A DNA stretch of 64,000 bases from Paraburkholderia oxyphila NBRC 105797 (GTDB lineage Bacteria; Pseudomonadota; Gammaproteobacteria; Burkholderiales; Burkholderiaceae). Under the pieces are notes generated by a model that was not told the origin of the DNA, ran no database searches, and saw nothing but the letters and a program-made list of their open reading frames with translations. The stretch is from NCBI RefSeq assembly GCF_000685075.1, contig NZ_BAYD01000007.1, positions 62,001-126,000 of the forward strand. Reading direction: 5' to 3'. Below, piece after piece: positions 53,297-62,579 of the stretch. Position 1 is the first letter of the stretch. The number at the start of each line of letters is the position of its first letter. The translations under genes and the position numbers were made by a program.

Positions 53297-53833
53297 ATGG
53301 CCTCGCTTTCCTCGCTCTCCGATAGCCATTTCGTGCTGTTCGGCCTGCCCGAGCAGTTCGCGCTCGACGCCGCCTCGCTCGACCACGCGTACCGCACCGT
53401 GCAGGCGCAGGTGCACCCCGACCGCTTCGCCGCGGCCGGCGAGGCACAAAAACGCGTGGCGATGCAGTGGGCCACGCGCGCGAACGAGGCGTACCAGACG
53501 CTGCGCGACCCGCTCAAGCGCGCGACGTACTTGCTGCATTTGCGCGGCCTCGACGTCGGCGCGGAGAACAACACGGCCATGGAGCCCGCGTTCCTGATGC
53601 AGCAGATGGAGTGGCGCGAGGCGATCGAGGACGCGGTGGGCGCGAAGAACGTCGATGCGCTCGATGCGCTGCTCGCCGAATTGCGCGACGACGAGCGCGT
53701 GCGCCTCGCGAAGCTCGGCGCGCTGCTCGACAGCGGCTCGAACCAGCCGGCGGCGGAAGCCGTGCGCCAGTTGATGTTCGTCGAGCGCGTGGCGGCCGAA
53801 GTCGACGCGCAGATCGAGCGGCTGGAAGGCTAG
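53297..53833 (+). CDS. hscB: co-chaperone HscB (J-domain)
   Basis: HscB brings IscU to HscA and stimulates HscA's ATPase. The 178-residue product has an N-terminal J domain with HPD at residues 40-42 ([10 protein letters not shown]). A C-terminal three-helix domain (about 90-178) contacts IscU. The layout and length are those of E. coli HscB. It follows the terminator-like hairpin after iscA. Confidence 0.96.
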   Translation: MASLSSLSDSHFVLFGLPEQFALDAASLDHAYRTVQAQVHPDRFAAAGEAQKRVAMQWATRANEAYQTLRDPLKRATYLLHLRGLDVGAENNTAMEPAFLMQQMEWREAIEDAVGAKNVDALDALLAELRDDERVRLAKLGALLDSGSNQPAAEAVRQLMFVERVAAEVDAQIERLEG

Positions 53834-53964
53834 GGCTCCCCGGCCAGGCGCCCCCGCTGGGCGTGCGGCAGAAAAGAGCGTAGAACACGGATACAGGACA
53901 GGGTTGCCGACGCATCGATACGCATCGATCGACGACGTGAGGCGGCCCGCAACAGATCACACAG

Positions 53965-55836
53965 ATGGCATTACTGCAAATCTCCGAACCCGGCATGGCG
54001 CCGGCGCCGCATCAGCGGCGGCTCGCCGTCGGCATCGACCTCGGCACGACGAACTCGCTGGTCGCCGCGGTGCGCAGCGGCGTGCCCGACGTGCTGCCCG
54101 ACGAAGACGGCCACGTGCTGCTCCCGTCGGTCGTGCGCTATCTCGCGAACGGCGGCCGTCGCATCGGCCGTACGGCCAAGTCCGACGCGGCCACCGACCC
54201 GCGCAACACGATCGTCTCGGTCAAGCGCTTCATGGGCCGCGGCAAGGCCGAGGTGGAAGGCGCGGTCAACGCGCCGTACGAATTCGTCGACGCGCCGGGC
54301 ATGGTGCAGATCCAGACCATCGACGGCGTGAAAAGCCCGGTCGAAGTCTCGGCGGAAATCCTCGCGACGCTGCGCCAGCGCGCCGAAGACACGCTCGGCG
54401 ACGATCTCGTCGGCGCGGTCATCACGGTGCCGGCGTACTTCGACGAGGCGCAGCGCCAGGCGACCAAGGACGCCGCGCGCCTTGCGGGCCTGAACGTGCT
54501 GCGCCTGCTCAACGAGCCGACGGCGGCGGCCATCGCCTACGGGCTGGACAACGGCGCCGAAGGGCTCTACGCGGTGTACGACCTCGGCGGCGGCACCTTC
54601 GACCTGTCGATTCTCAAGCTCACGAAGGGCGTATTCGAAGTCCTCGCGGCGGGTGGCGATTCCGCGCTCGGCGGCGACGATTTCGATCACGCCCTCTTTG
54701 CCTGGGCGCTCGAGCAGTCCGGCATCGAGCGCGCCACGCTCGCGCCCGAAGACGTGCGCCTCTTGCTCGACCGCGTGCGTGATGCGAAAGAAGCGCTCTC
54801 GGCGGCGCCCGAGGCGCGCATCGAGGTCGCGCTTTCGAACGGCAAGCAGATTGCGCTGACGATCGACGAGCCGCGCTTCGAGGCGCTCACGCAGGCGCTC
54901 GTGCAGCGCACGCTCACGCCCACGAAGAAGGCGCTGCGCGACGCCAGGGTGACCGCGAAGGACGTAAAGGGCGTAGTGCTGGTGGGCGGCGCGACGCGCA
55001 TGCCGGTGATCCGGCGCGCCGTCGAGCAGTTCTTCGGCCAGCCGCCGCTCACGAATCTGGACCCGGATCAGGTCGTCGCGCTCGGCGCGGCGATCCAGGC
55101 CGACCTGCTCGCCGGCAACCGCGGCGGCGAAGACGACTGGCTGCTGCTCGATGTGATCCCGCTCTCGCTCGGCGTGGAGACGATGGGCGGCCTCGTCGAG
55201 AAGATCATCCCGCGCAACTCGACCATTCCGGTCGCGCGCGCGCAGGACTTCACGACCTTCAAGGACGGCCAGACCGCGATGGCGATCCACGTGGTGCAGG
55301 GCGAGCGCGAGCTCGTCTCCGACTGCCGCTCGCTCGCACGCTTCGAGCTGCGTGGCATTCCGCCGATGGCGGCGGGCGCGGCGCGCATCCGCGTGACCTA
55401 CCAGGTGGACGCCGATGGCCTCTTGTCCGTGTTCGCGCGCGAGCAGATCTCGGGCGTGGAGGCGTCGGTGGTGGTGAAGCCGTCCTACGGCCTCGCCGAC
55501 GACGACATCGCGAAGATGCTCGAAGACAGCTTCAAGACGGCCGACATCGACATGCGCGCACGCGCGTTGCGCGAGGCGCAGGTGGAGGCGCAGCGCGTCG
55601 TCGAAGCGACGAATTCCGCACTGGCCGCCGATGGCGAGCTGCTGAACGCCGAGGAGCGCGCGCAGCTCGATGCGCTGATCGCCGCGCTCGTGCAAATCGT
55701 GCAGGGCGAGGACACCGACGCGATCGAAGCGGCGACCAAGTCGCTCGCCGAGGGCACCGACGAGTTCGCCGCACGGCGCATGGACAAGGGCATCAAGCGC
55801 GCGCTCGCGGGCAAGAAGCTCGACGAGATCGGCTAA
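53965..55836 (+). CDS. hscA: Hsp70-family chaperone HscA
   Basis: HscA is a specialised Hsp70 that releases clusters from IscU. The 623-residue product has the nucleotide-binding signature [13 protein letters not shown] near residue 20, [15 protein letters not shown], and [14 protein letters not shown]. The substrate-binding domain starts around residue 400 ([23 protein letters not shown]). It is shorter at the C-terminus than DnaK, without an acidic EEVD tail. The start ATG at 53965 lies 131 bp after hscB. Confidence 0.96.
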   Translation: MALLQISEPGMAPAPHQRRLAVGIDLGTTNSLVAAVRSGVPDVLPDEDGHVLLPSVVRYLANGGRRIGRTAKSDAATDPRNTIVSVKRFMGRGKAEVEGAVNAPYEFVDAPGMVQIQTIDGVKSPVEVSAEILATLRQRAEDTLGDDLVGAVITVPAYFDEAQRQATKDAARLAGLNVLRLLNEPTAAAIAYGLDNGAEGLYAVYDLGGGTFDLSILKLTKGVFEVLAAGGDSALGGDDFDHALFAWALEQSGIERATLAPEDVRLLLDRVRDAKEALSAAPEARIEVALSNGKQIALTIDEPRFEALTQALVQRTLTPTKKALRDARVTAKDVKGVVLVGGATRMPVIRRAVEQFFGQPPLTNLDPDQVVALGAAIQADLLAGNRGGEDDWLLLDVIPLSLGVETMGGLVEKIIPRNSTIPVARAQDFTTFKDGQTAMAIHVVQGERELVSDCRSLARFELRGIPPMAAGAARIRVTYQVDADGLLSVFAREQISGVEASVVVKPSYGLADDDIAKMLEDSFKTADIDMRARALREAQVEAQRVVEATNSALAADGELLNAEERAQLDALIAALVQIVQGEDTDAIEAATKSLAEGTDEFAARRMDKGIKRALAGKKLDEIG

Positions 55837-55901
55837 ATGCGCGCTTCGATGCGCGATCAATGAACGTTATGGACGTTTGAACGCGCGCCGGCAAACGCAC
55901 C

Positions 55902-55930
55902 GGAAAGCACGCCACGCGTGCGTGCTTTCC
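55902..55930 (+). other. hairpin between hscA and fdx
   Basis: Perfect 11-bp stem GGAAAGCACGC (55902-55912) and GCGTGCTTTCC (55920-55930), no T-tract, in the 191-bp gap between hscA and fdx. Confidence 0.45.
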
Positions 55931-56027
55931 CGATGCAGCCAGGTGCGCGACGTCAGTAGAATGGGCGATGACACCGTCGGCAGACGGGGCGCGCCCGATA
56001 CAGAAGTTATTGGATACGGAAATCACA

Positions 56028-56369
56028 ATGCCTCAAATCGTGGTGCTGCCCCATGTCGAACTGTGTCCGGAGGGCGCGGTCATCGACGCCAAGCCGGGTG
56101 AGAGTGTGTGCGATGCGCTGCTGGAGCACGGCATCGAGATCGAACATGCGTGCGAGAAGTCGTGCGCGTGCACGACCTGTCACGTGATCGTGCGTGAAGG
56201 GTTCAACGCGCTCGAGCCGTCGGAAGAAACTGAAGACGACCTGCTCGACAAGGCCTGGGGTCTGGAGCCGACTTCGCGGCTGTCGTGCCAGGCCATCGTG
56301 CCCGCCGAAGATGACCTGGTGGTCGAGATTCCGCGTTACTCGATCAACCACGCGAAGGAAAACCACTAA
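56028..56369 (+). CDS. fdx: [2Fe-2S] ferredoxin of the isc system
   Basis: Fdx supplies electrons during Fe-S assembly. The 113-residue adrenodoxin-type ferredoxin has cluster ligands Cys42, Cys48, Cys51 and Cys87 (ACEKSCACTTC and RLSCQA), the same numbers as E. coli Fdx. The ATG at 56028 (MPQIVVLPHVEL) was chosen; the open frame starting at 55968 has no family similarity in its extra 20 residues. Confidence 0.96.
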   Translation: MPQIVVLPHVELCPEGAVIDAKPGESVCDALLEHGIEIEHACEKSCACTTCHVIVREGFNALEPSEETEDDLLDKAWGLEPTSRLSCQAIVPAEDDLVVEIPRYSINHAKENH

Positions 56370-56395
56370 TCCATCGGAGAGAGGAGCGCGCTGTC

Positions 56396-56593
56396 ATGAA
56401 ATGGACCGATACGCAGGACATCGCAATGGCGTTGACGGATACGCATCCGGACATCGACCCGCAGTATGTGCGCTTCACCGATCTGCATCGCTGGATCACC
56501 GAGCTCGAAGGTTTCGACGACGATCCCGCGCGCTCGAACGAGAAGATCCTCGAGGCCATCCAGGCGGCCTGGATCGAAGACTCGGAGTATTGA
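56396..56593 (+). CDS. iscX: IscX (Fe-S assembly accessory protein)
   Basis: IscX is a small acidic protein that binds IscS and iron and modulates cluster assembly. The 65-residue product begins MKWTDTQDIAMALTDTHPD and has YVRFTDLHRWITELEGFDDDP, the known signature. It is the last gene of the isc operon, 26 bp after fdx, with GAGAGGAG upstream. A terminator follows at 56645. Confidence 0.95.
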   Translation: MKWTDTQDIAMALTDTHPDIDPQYVRFTDLHRWITELEGFDDDPARSNEKILEAIQAAWIEDSEY

Positions 56594-56644
56594 TTCCGCG
56601 TTCGCGGGCTCAGTTGCCGGTGGCCTTGGTCCGCCGCCGGTCGC

Positions 56645-56689
56645 AATGAAAAAGGCGATTCGCCCTGGTGGCGGATCGCCTTTTTCATT
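56645..56689. terminator. bidirectional terminator after iscX
   Basis: AATGAAAAAGGCGAT...CGCC pairs with GGCG...ATCGCCTTTTTCATT across a 5-base loop, with one mismatch. It is shared by iscX and the convergent glycine-zipper gene. Confidence 0.9.
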
Positions 56690-56748
56690 GATGGGCCGCG
56701 CGCGTTAGCGGCCGGCGCACGCAGCGACGTGCCAGCAGTCAAGCATCG

Positions 56749-57492
56749 TCAGGCCGCGGCAAGCGTGCCGTTTTCGACGCGCACGCGCTGGCCTTGCTGG
56801 AACGGCGGCGCCTGGTGATACGTGAAGTAGCGCATCTTGCCGTTGTCCATGCGCACGCGCACCGAGTAGCTCGTGGTGCTGCGCAGATGCTTTTCCACCG
56901 CGTTGCCGCCGAGGCCGCCACCCAGCGCACCCAGCAGCGTCATGGCCGTGCGGCCATTGCCGCTGCCGAACTGATTGCCGACCACGCCGCCCACCACTGC
57001 GCCGCCCACCGCACCGATGCCGGTGCCATGGCCTTCCTGGCGCGTCTCGGAGATACCCTCGACCACGCCGCAAGAGGCGCACGCTGCCTGCTGGGGCGGT
57101 GCTTCCTGAGCGTATTGCTGCGGCTGCTGGCCGTACTGAGGCGGTGGGGCGGCCGGTGCCGCGCCCGGCTGCTGGGCGGCCGGCGCAGGCTGCGGTTGCG
57201 CGGGCTCATTCGCGGGTTCGTTGTTCGGGACCGCAACCGGCGCGCCGTTCTGTGCGATTTGCGCGCTGGTCGCGGGCCGGGTCGAGTCGACCACCGGCGC
57301 CGAAGCCATCACTGTGGTTTGGCCGGTCTGGCTTTGTGCGCTCTGCTCGGTCGTGCTCGATGCCTTGGGGAAGACGCCGGTGATGGCCGCCGTGGCTGCG
57401 AGGCTCGCGACGATCACAGCCGCCGCGGCGGTTGCGACGAGCGGATGAATACGGCGGTTCGGTGTGGTCGGTTTCGGATCGGGATTGTTCAT
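56749..57492 (-). CDS. glycine-zipper 2TM-domain envelope protein
   Basis: The 247-residue product has one hydrophobic N-terminal helix (about 18-40) and a Pro/Gln/Ala-rich linker (about 85-130) with CASCG. The glycine-zipper pair GTGIGAVGGAVVGGVVGNQFGSG and TLLGALGGGLGGNAVEKH (about 155-205) is typical of the Rickettsia 17-kDa antigen family. A conserved C-terminal domain (SYSVRVRMDNGKMRYF) follows. Such proteins are envelope components, often of unknown role. It has no lipobox, so it appears to be anchored by its N-terminal helix. Confidence 0.85.
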   Translation of the reverse strand: MNNPDPKPTTPNRRIHPLVATAAAAVIVASLAATAAITGVFPKASSTTEQSAQSQTGQTTVMASAPVVDSTRPATSAQIAQNGAPVAVPNNEPANEPAQPQPAPAAQQPGAAPAAPPPQYGQQPQQYAQEAPPQQAACASCGVVEGISETRQEGHGTGIGAVGGAVVGGVVGNQFGSGNGRTAMTLLGALGGGLGGNAVEKHLRSTTSYSVRVRMDNGKMRYFTYHQAPPFQQGQRVRVENGTLAAA

Positions 57493-57868
57493 GACAGGCT
57501 CCGTCTTAAGCAGAGTTGGCTTTGTTCAGACCAGTTTGAGGCAATTCAGCAGCCCGGGCGTTTCAATTTGTAACCCTGCTAGCGTGTGCGCAAGCCGAAA
57601 AAGGGATCAAACAAATGCGGCCGCCGCGTAGCCCTGTGCGATGCGGGTTTCAGGCATCGCGCATCTGGCATGCCCGGGAAGCGGGCCGGTCGCTTTTACC
57701 GCTGGTTACAAACAGCTGAACGACGAGCTGAACGACGGCTGACAAGCAGCCGTGCAAGCGCAACGAAAAACGTGTGGAAAAAGGCAAACGGGGCGCATGC
57801 GGCGTGAACCGCATGCGCCCCGTTCAGCGCGTCTGTAACGAATCAGGCGCGCCGTGCCATCTCGATGC
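57493..57868. other. gap between glycine-zipper gene and lysS
   Basis: No gene is seen in these 376 bases. They hold the upstream region of the glycine-zipper gene and, at 57787-57824, the lysS-side terminator. A small open frame at 57586-57807 lacks a ribosome site. Confidence 0.6.
57787..57824 (-). terminator. long hairpin downstream of lysS
   Basis: Perfect 16-bp stem AACGGGGCGCATGCGG (57787-57802) and CCGCATGCGCCCCGTT (57809-57824). On the minus strand it is followed by TTTGCCTTTTT. It is 45 bp after the lysS stop. Confidence 0.85.
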
Positions 57869-59404
57869 TTAGTCTTCGCGGCGCAGATGCGGGAAGAGAA
57901 TGACGTCGCGGATGCTTGCGCTGTCCGTGAGCAGCATGATCAGACGGTCAATGCCGATACCGCAGCCGCCAGTCGGAGGCATGCCGTATTCGAGCGCGCG
58001 GATGTAGTCGGCGTCGTAGAACATCGCTTCCTCGTCGCCGGCGTCCTTCTGCTCGACCTGCTTCTTGAAGCGCGCGGCCTGGTCTTCCGGATCGTTGAGC
58101 TCCGAAAAGCCGTTGGCGATTTCGCGGCCGGTGATGAAGAGCTCGAAGCGCTCGGTGATGCCCGGGGCCGTGTCGGAGGCGCGCGCGAGCGGCGAAACCT
58201 CGACGGGGTAGTCGATGATGAAAGTCGGCTCCCACAGCTGCGACTCGGCGGTCTCTTCGAAGAGGGCGAGCTGCAGCGATCCCACGCCCGCGTTCAGGAA
58301 CGCCGGCTGGTTCGCGTCCACGCCGAACTTCTTGAGCTCGGCGCGCAGGAAGGCGGCGTCGGCGAGCTGCTCGTTCGTGTACTGCGGCGCGTACTTCTGG
58401 ATTGCCTGGGTGATCGTCAGGCGATGGAACGGCTTCGAAAGATCGAGCTCGCGGCCCTGGTAGGTGAGCACGGCGTTGCCGCGCGCATCCACGGCGGCCT
58501 GGCGGATCAGCTGTTCCGTGAAGTCCATGAGCCACGTGTAGTCCGTATACGCGGCGTAGAACTCCATCATCGTGAATTCCGGATTGTGACGCGGCGAGAC
58601 GCCTTCGTTACGGAAATTCCGGTTGATTTCGAACACGCGCTCGAAGCCGCCCACGACGAGGCGCTTCAGATAGAGCTCGGGCGCGATGCGCATGAACATC
58701 TGCATGTCGAGCGCGTTGTGGTGCGTAACGAAGGGCTTCGCCGCCGCGCCGCCCGGGATCGGGTGCAGCATGGGCGTTTCGACTTCCATGAAGCCGGCGT
58801 CGGCCATGAAGCGGCGCACCGACGAGATCGCCTTCGTGCGCGCGACGAAGGTCTCGCGCGCTTCGGGCGTGACGATCAGGTCGACGTAGCGCTGGCGATA
58901 GCGCATTTCCTGGTCCGAGAGACCGTGGAACTTGTCCGGCAGCGGACGCAGCGACTTCGAGAGCAGGCGCAGCTCCGTGCAGCGCACCGAGAGCTCGCCC
59001 TTGTTGGTGCGGAACAGCACGCCTCTCGCCGCGACGATGTCACCCAGGTCCCACTTCTTGAATGCGTCGTAGGTGGTCTCGCCCACGTCGGCGGGCGTGA
59101 TGAAGAACTGGATCTGGCCCGAGCCGTCGCGCACCGTCGCAAAGCTCGCCTTGCCCATCACGCGCTTGAGCATCATGCGGCCGGCGACCGAAACTTCGAG
59201 AGATTGGGATTCGAGCGCGTCCTTGTCGGTGTCGGCGTAGTCGCGCTGGAGGTCGGCAGCGTGGTGGGTGGGACGGAAGTCGTTCGGATAGGCGACACCC
59301 GCTTCGCGCAGCGCGCGCAGCTTTTCGCGGCGCTCGGCGATGATCTGGTTGTCGTCGACTTCGGGCGCGGCGCTGGCCGCGTTCGGCTGGGTCGGTTCGG
59401 TCAT
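57869..59404 (-). CDS. lysS: lysyl-tRNA synthetase, class II
   Basis: LysS charges tRNA-Lys in the cytosol. The 511-residue product has an N-terminal OB fold (about 60-160). Class II motif 1 is [15 protein letters not shown], motif 2 is [26 protein letters not shown], and motif 3 is [14 protein letters not shown]. The length is normal. The ATG at 59404 ([11 protein letters not shown]) opens a short Ala-rich tail. It is 216 bp downstream of prfB on the same strand; the prfB-lysS order is conserved in many proteobacteria. Confidence 0.97.
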   Translation of the reverse strand: MTEPTQPNAASAAPEVDDNQIIAERREKLRALREAGVAYPNDFRPTHHAADLQRDYADTDKDALESQSLEVSVAGRMMLKRVMGKASFATVRDGSGQIQFFITPADVGETTYDAFKKWDLGDIVAARGVLFRTNKGELSVRCTELRLLSKSLRPLPDKFHGLSDQEMRYRQRYVDLIVTPEARETFVARTKAISSVRRFMADAGFMEVETPMLHPIPGGAAAKPFVTHHNALDMQMFMRIAPELYLKRLVVGGFERVFEINRNFRNEGVSPRHNPEFTMMEFYAAYTDYTWLMDFTEQLIRQAAVDARGNAVLTYQGRELDLSKPFHRLTITQAIQKYAPQYTNEQLADAAFLRAELKKFGVDANQPAFLNAGVGSLQLALFEETAESQLWEPTFIIDYPVEVSPLARASDTAPGITERFELFITGREIANGFSELNDPEDQAARFKKQVEQKDAGDEEAMFYDADYIRALEYGMPPTGGCGIGIDRLIMLLTDSASIRDVILFPHLRRED

Positions 59405-59620
59405 GGTGGCTCGGATGATTGGATTCGCGGTGTTACGGCGGATGTTTCAGTTTGGGCCCGGGCGTGGTTGCCTCGCGGGCCGCAGCGCCCATCGGGCCAT
59501 GTCGGGTCCCGTGTGGCGCAACGTGCGGACTTCGGTTCCCGTGGCGCGCGCCGCAGTCTGACGTTTCCAGACGGGTGGCGGCGCGGCGGGAGAGGGCGGC
59601 GCCCTGGGGCGCGCCCGGGC

Positions 59621-60725
59621 TTACACGCCCTGTTTCAGGCTTGCGCTGATGAAGGCGTCGAGATCGCCGTCGAGCACGGCCTTGGTGTTGCTGATTTCGA
59701 CGTTGGTGCGCAGATCCTTGATGCGGCTGTTGTCGAGCACGTAGGAGCGGATCTGGTGACCCCAGCCCACGTCCGACTTGCCCGCTTCGAGCTTGTCCTG
59801 CTCAGACTGGCGCTTGCGCATCTCGGCTTCGTAGAGGCGCGACTTCAGCATCGCCATGGCTTCGGCGCGGTTGCGGTGCTGCGAGCGGTCGTTCTGGCAC
59901 TGCACGACGATGCCCGACGGCATGTGCGTGATACGCACGGCGGAGTCGGTCTTGTTGATGTGCTGACCGCCCGCGCCCGAAGCGCGGTACGTGTCGATGC
60001 GCAGATCGGCCGGATTGACTTCGATCTCGAACGAATCGTCGATTTCCGGATACACGAACACCGACGAGAACGACGTGTGACGCCCACCCGACGAATCGAA
60101 CGGCGACTTGCGCACGAGGCGGTGAATGCCGGTTTCGGTGCGCAGGAAGCCGTAGGCGTATTCGCCCTCGACCTTGATGGTCGCGCTCTTGATGCCGGCG
60201 ACGTCGCCTTCGGACTCTTCGAGCACTTCGGTCTTGAAGCCCTTGCGCTCGCAGTAGCGCACGTACTGGCGCAGCAGCATCGAGGCCCAGTCGCAGGCCT
60301 CGGTGCCGCCCGCGCCGGCCTGAATGTCGATGAAGGCGTTGTTCGGGTCGGCCGGGTTCGCGAACATGCGGCGGAACTCGACGTCGGCGACGCGCACTTC
60401 GATGGCCTGGGCATCGGCTTCGATCGAGACGAGCGTGTCCTCGTCGCCTTCCTCGCGCGCCATCTCGAAGAGGTCCTGGGTGTCGCGCGTATCGTTCTCG
60501 ATGCCGTCGAGCACGTGCACGACGCCTTCAAGGAGTTTCTTCTCCTTGCCGAGACCCTGGGCGTGCTTCGAGTCGTTCCAGACGTTGGGGTCTTCGAGTT
60601 CGCTGTTGACTTCGACGAGCCGTCGGGCTTTTACGTCGTAGTCAAAGATACCCCCGTAGCTCGCCCGCGCGCGTGCGCAGGTCCGCCAAAAGGGCTTCGA
60701 TCGCGTTGAGACGTTCCGCTTCCAT
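59621..60725 (-). CDS. prfB: peptide chain release factor 2, with programmed +1 frameshift
   Basis: RF2 terminates translation at UGA and UAA. The gene is read in two frames. The first runs from ATG 60725 for 27 codons ([20 protein letters not shown]...GYL) to a UGA at 60644-60642. After +1 slippage at CTT-TGA-C the second frame runs from 60643 to 59621, giving 367 residues. The slip site has its classical stimulators: GGGGGTATC directly upstream (internal Shine-Dalgarno-like) and CUU UGA C. The product has SPF ([14 protein letters not shown], stop-codon recognition) and GGQ ([14 protein letters not shown], peptidyl-tRNA hydrolysis). A TATAAT -10 (60762-60757) lies upstream. High RF2 levels favour termination at the UGA and so lower RF2 synthesis. 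Confidence 0.97.
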
Positions 60726-60756
60726 TTGTGTCGTGATCCGGCGTGTAAAACATTGA

Positions 60757-60782
60757 ATTATAGCCGATTGGACCTGCGTCAA
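60757..60782 (-). promoter_or_regulatory. candidate prfB promoter
   Basis: On the minus strand a perfect TATAAT (60762-60757) lies 31 bases before the prfB start. A TTGACG (60782-60777) precedes it by only 14 bp, which is short for a sigma-70 promoter, so the -35 assignment is doubtful. Confidence 0.45.
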
Positions 60783-60841
60783 GGGCGCGGCGGGCGGTGC
60801 CGTTGCTTCGTGCGTGTCCCTGGTGTAGCGCCGTGCGCCGC

Positions 60842-62548
60842 TCAGAGCGCCGCATGCTCCACGACGAGCTGCACGCGCGAGACGCCGTTCCACGTGTCGC
60901 GCACGAGCCGGTAGGCGACGGTCGTATGCTGCGGCAGCGGCTCGGTGTGGTTGAACCAGATCGCGTTGAAGCGCTGGCGCCCGCGCAGCAGTTGCAGCTT
61001 CAGATGCTTGTCCTTCACGAGCGCCTGCGAGGCCACCTCGAATTCGCCCGAGAACACGGGCGCCGGAAAGCCCTGGCCCCACACGGCCGCGTCGAGCATC
61101 TCGACGAAATCGGGCGTGAACCAGGCGTCTTCGAGCTCGCCGTCGGTCTCCACCGTGCGCGCGAGCGCCTCGGCGGAGAGCCACTCGCGGCCCACGCGCT
61201 CGAACGCGGCGGCAAAGCGCGGCACGTCGGCGGCGGCGAGCGTCATGCCGGCGGCCATGGCGTGCCCGCCGAACTTGTGGATGAGGCCAGGCTCGCGCTT
61301 GCTGATCAGATCGATCGCGTCGCGCAGATGGAAACCGGGGATCGAGCGGCCCGAGCCCTTCACGAGCTCGCCGCTTTCGTCGGCGGGCGCGAACGTGAAG
61401 GAGGGGCGGTGGAACTTTTCCTTGAGCCGCCCCGCGACGATGCCGATCACGCCCTGGTGCCAGCCCGGATTGAAGAGCGTGAGCGTGGCGTTGTCCTGCG
61501 GATCGACGTTGGCGAGATCGGCGAGCGCCTGCTGCTGCATGCCCGCTTCGATTTCGCGACGCTCGCGGTTCATGGTGTCGAGTTGCTGGGCGAGCTCCCA
61601 TGCGCGGCCCACGTCGTCGGTGGTCAGGCATTCGATGCCGAGCGACATGTCGGAGAGGCGGCCCGCCGCATTCAGGCGCGGCCCGAGCGCGAAGCCCAGG
61701 TCGAAGCCCGAGGCGCTCTTTGCGTCGCGGCCCGCGGCGCGGAACAGCGCGGCGATGCCGGGCTGCATGCGGCCGTTGCGGATGCGCTGCAAACCCTGCG
61801 CGACGAGCACACGGTTGTTGCAGTCGAGCTTCACGACGTCGGCGACGGTGCCGAGCGCGACCAGATCGAGCAGGCCGTCAAGGCGCGGCTCGGGACGCGC
61901 GTCGTCGAACCAGCCGCGCGTGCGCAACTCGGCGCGCAAGGCGAGCAGCGTATAGAACATGACGCCCACGCCCGCGATGCACTTGCTCTCGAAGGTGCAG
62001 CCCGGCTGGTTCGGATTGACGATGGCGCGCGCGTCGGGCAGCGTGTCGCCGGGCAGATGGTGGTCGGTCACGAGCACTTCAATGCCGAGCGCATTGGCGG
62101 CCTCCACGCCCTCGACGCTCGCGATGCCGTTGTCGACGGTGATCAGCAGGTCGGGCTGACCGCCCTTGCGTTGTGCAGCGAGTGCAACGATCTCGGGTGT
62201 GAGGCCGTAGCCGTACTCGAAGCGGTTCGGCACCAGGTAGTCGATCTGCGCACCGAGCATGCGCAGGCCGCGCACGGCGACTGCGCAAGCGGTGGCGCCG
62301 TCGCAGTCATAGTCGGCGACCACGAGCATGCGGCAGTCCGCTTCGAGCGCGTCGGCGAGCAGCATCGCAGCGTCGTCGAGCCCTTTCATGCCGGCGGGCG
62401 GTATCAGGCGGTTCAGGCCGGTCTCGATCTCGTCGGGCTGGCACACGCCGCGTGAGGCATAGAGCCGCGCGAGGACCGGATGCAGGCCGTGACGGATCAG
62501 GGCTTCGGTATCGGCGGGGGAGCAGGCGCGGGTGACGATTCGGGTCAT
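60842..62548 (-). CDS. recJ: single-stranded-DNA-specific exonuclease RecJ
   Basis: RecJ is a 5'-3' single-strand exonuclease used in recombination and repair. The 568-residue product has the DHH-family motifs VVADYDCDGATA (I), VDNGIAS (II), VTDHHLPGD (III) and ALGTVADVV (IV). GPRLNAAGRL and KFGGHAMAAGMT (DHHA1 part) follow, and then the C-terminal OB fold. The start at 62548 (MTRIVTRACS) was chosen; a longer open frame reaches 62947 inside the neighbouring gene. It is 116 bp upstream of prfB on the same strand. Confidence 0.96.
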   Translation of the reverse strand: MTRIVTRACSPADTEALIRHGLHPVLARLYASRGVCQPDEIETGLNRLIPPAGMKGLDDAAMLLADALEADCRMLVVADYDCDGATACAVAVRGLRMLGAQIDYLVPNRFEYGYGLTPEIVALAAQRKGGQPDLLITVDNGIASVEGVEAANALGIEVLVTDHHLPGDTLPDARAIVNPNQPGCTFESKCIAGVGVMFYTLLALRAELRTRGWFDDARPEPRLDGLLDLVALGTVADVVKLDCNNRVLVAQGLQRIRNGRMQPGIAALFRAAGRDAKSASGFDLGFALGPRLNAAGRLSDMSLGIECLTTDDVGRAWELAQQLDTMNRERREIEAGMQQQALADLANVDPQDNATLTLFNPGWHQGVIGIVAGRLKEKFHRPSFTFAPADESGELVKGSGRSIPGFHLRDAIDLISKREPGLIHKFGGHAMAAGMTLAAADVPRFAAAFERVGREWLSAEALARTVETDGELEDAWFTPDFVEMLDAAVWGQGFPAPVFSGEFEVASQALVKDKHLKLQLLRGRQRFNAIWFNHTEPLPQHTTVAYRLVRDTWNGVSRVQLVVEHAAL

Positions 62549-62579
62549 GCGTGAGAGGCCGTGGAAGAAACGTTGGACA

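Noticed and set aside
60642..61631. Apparent frameshift or pseudogene at the start of prfB
   Set aside because: The UGA lies in the classical RF2 programmed frameshift context, so it is regulation and not decay.
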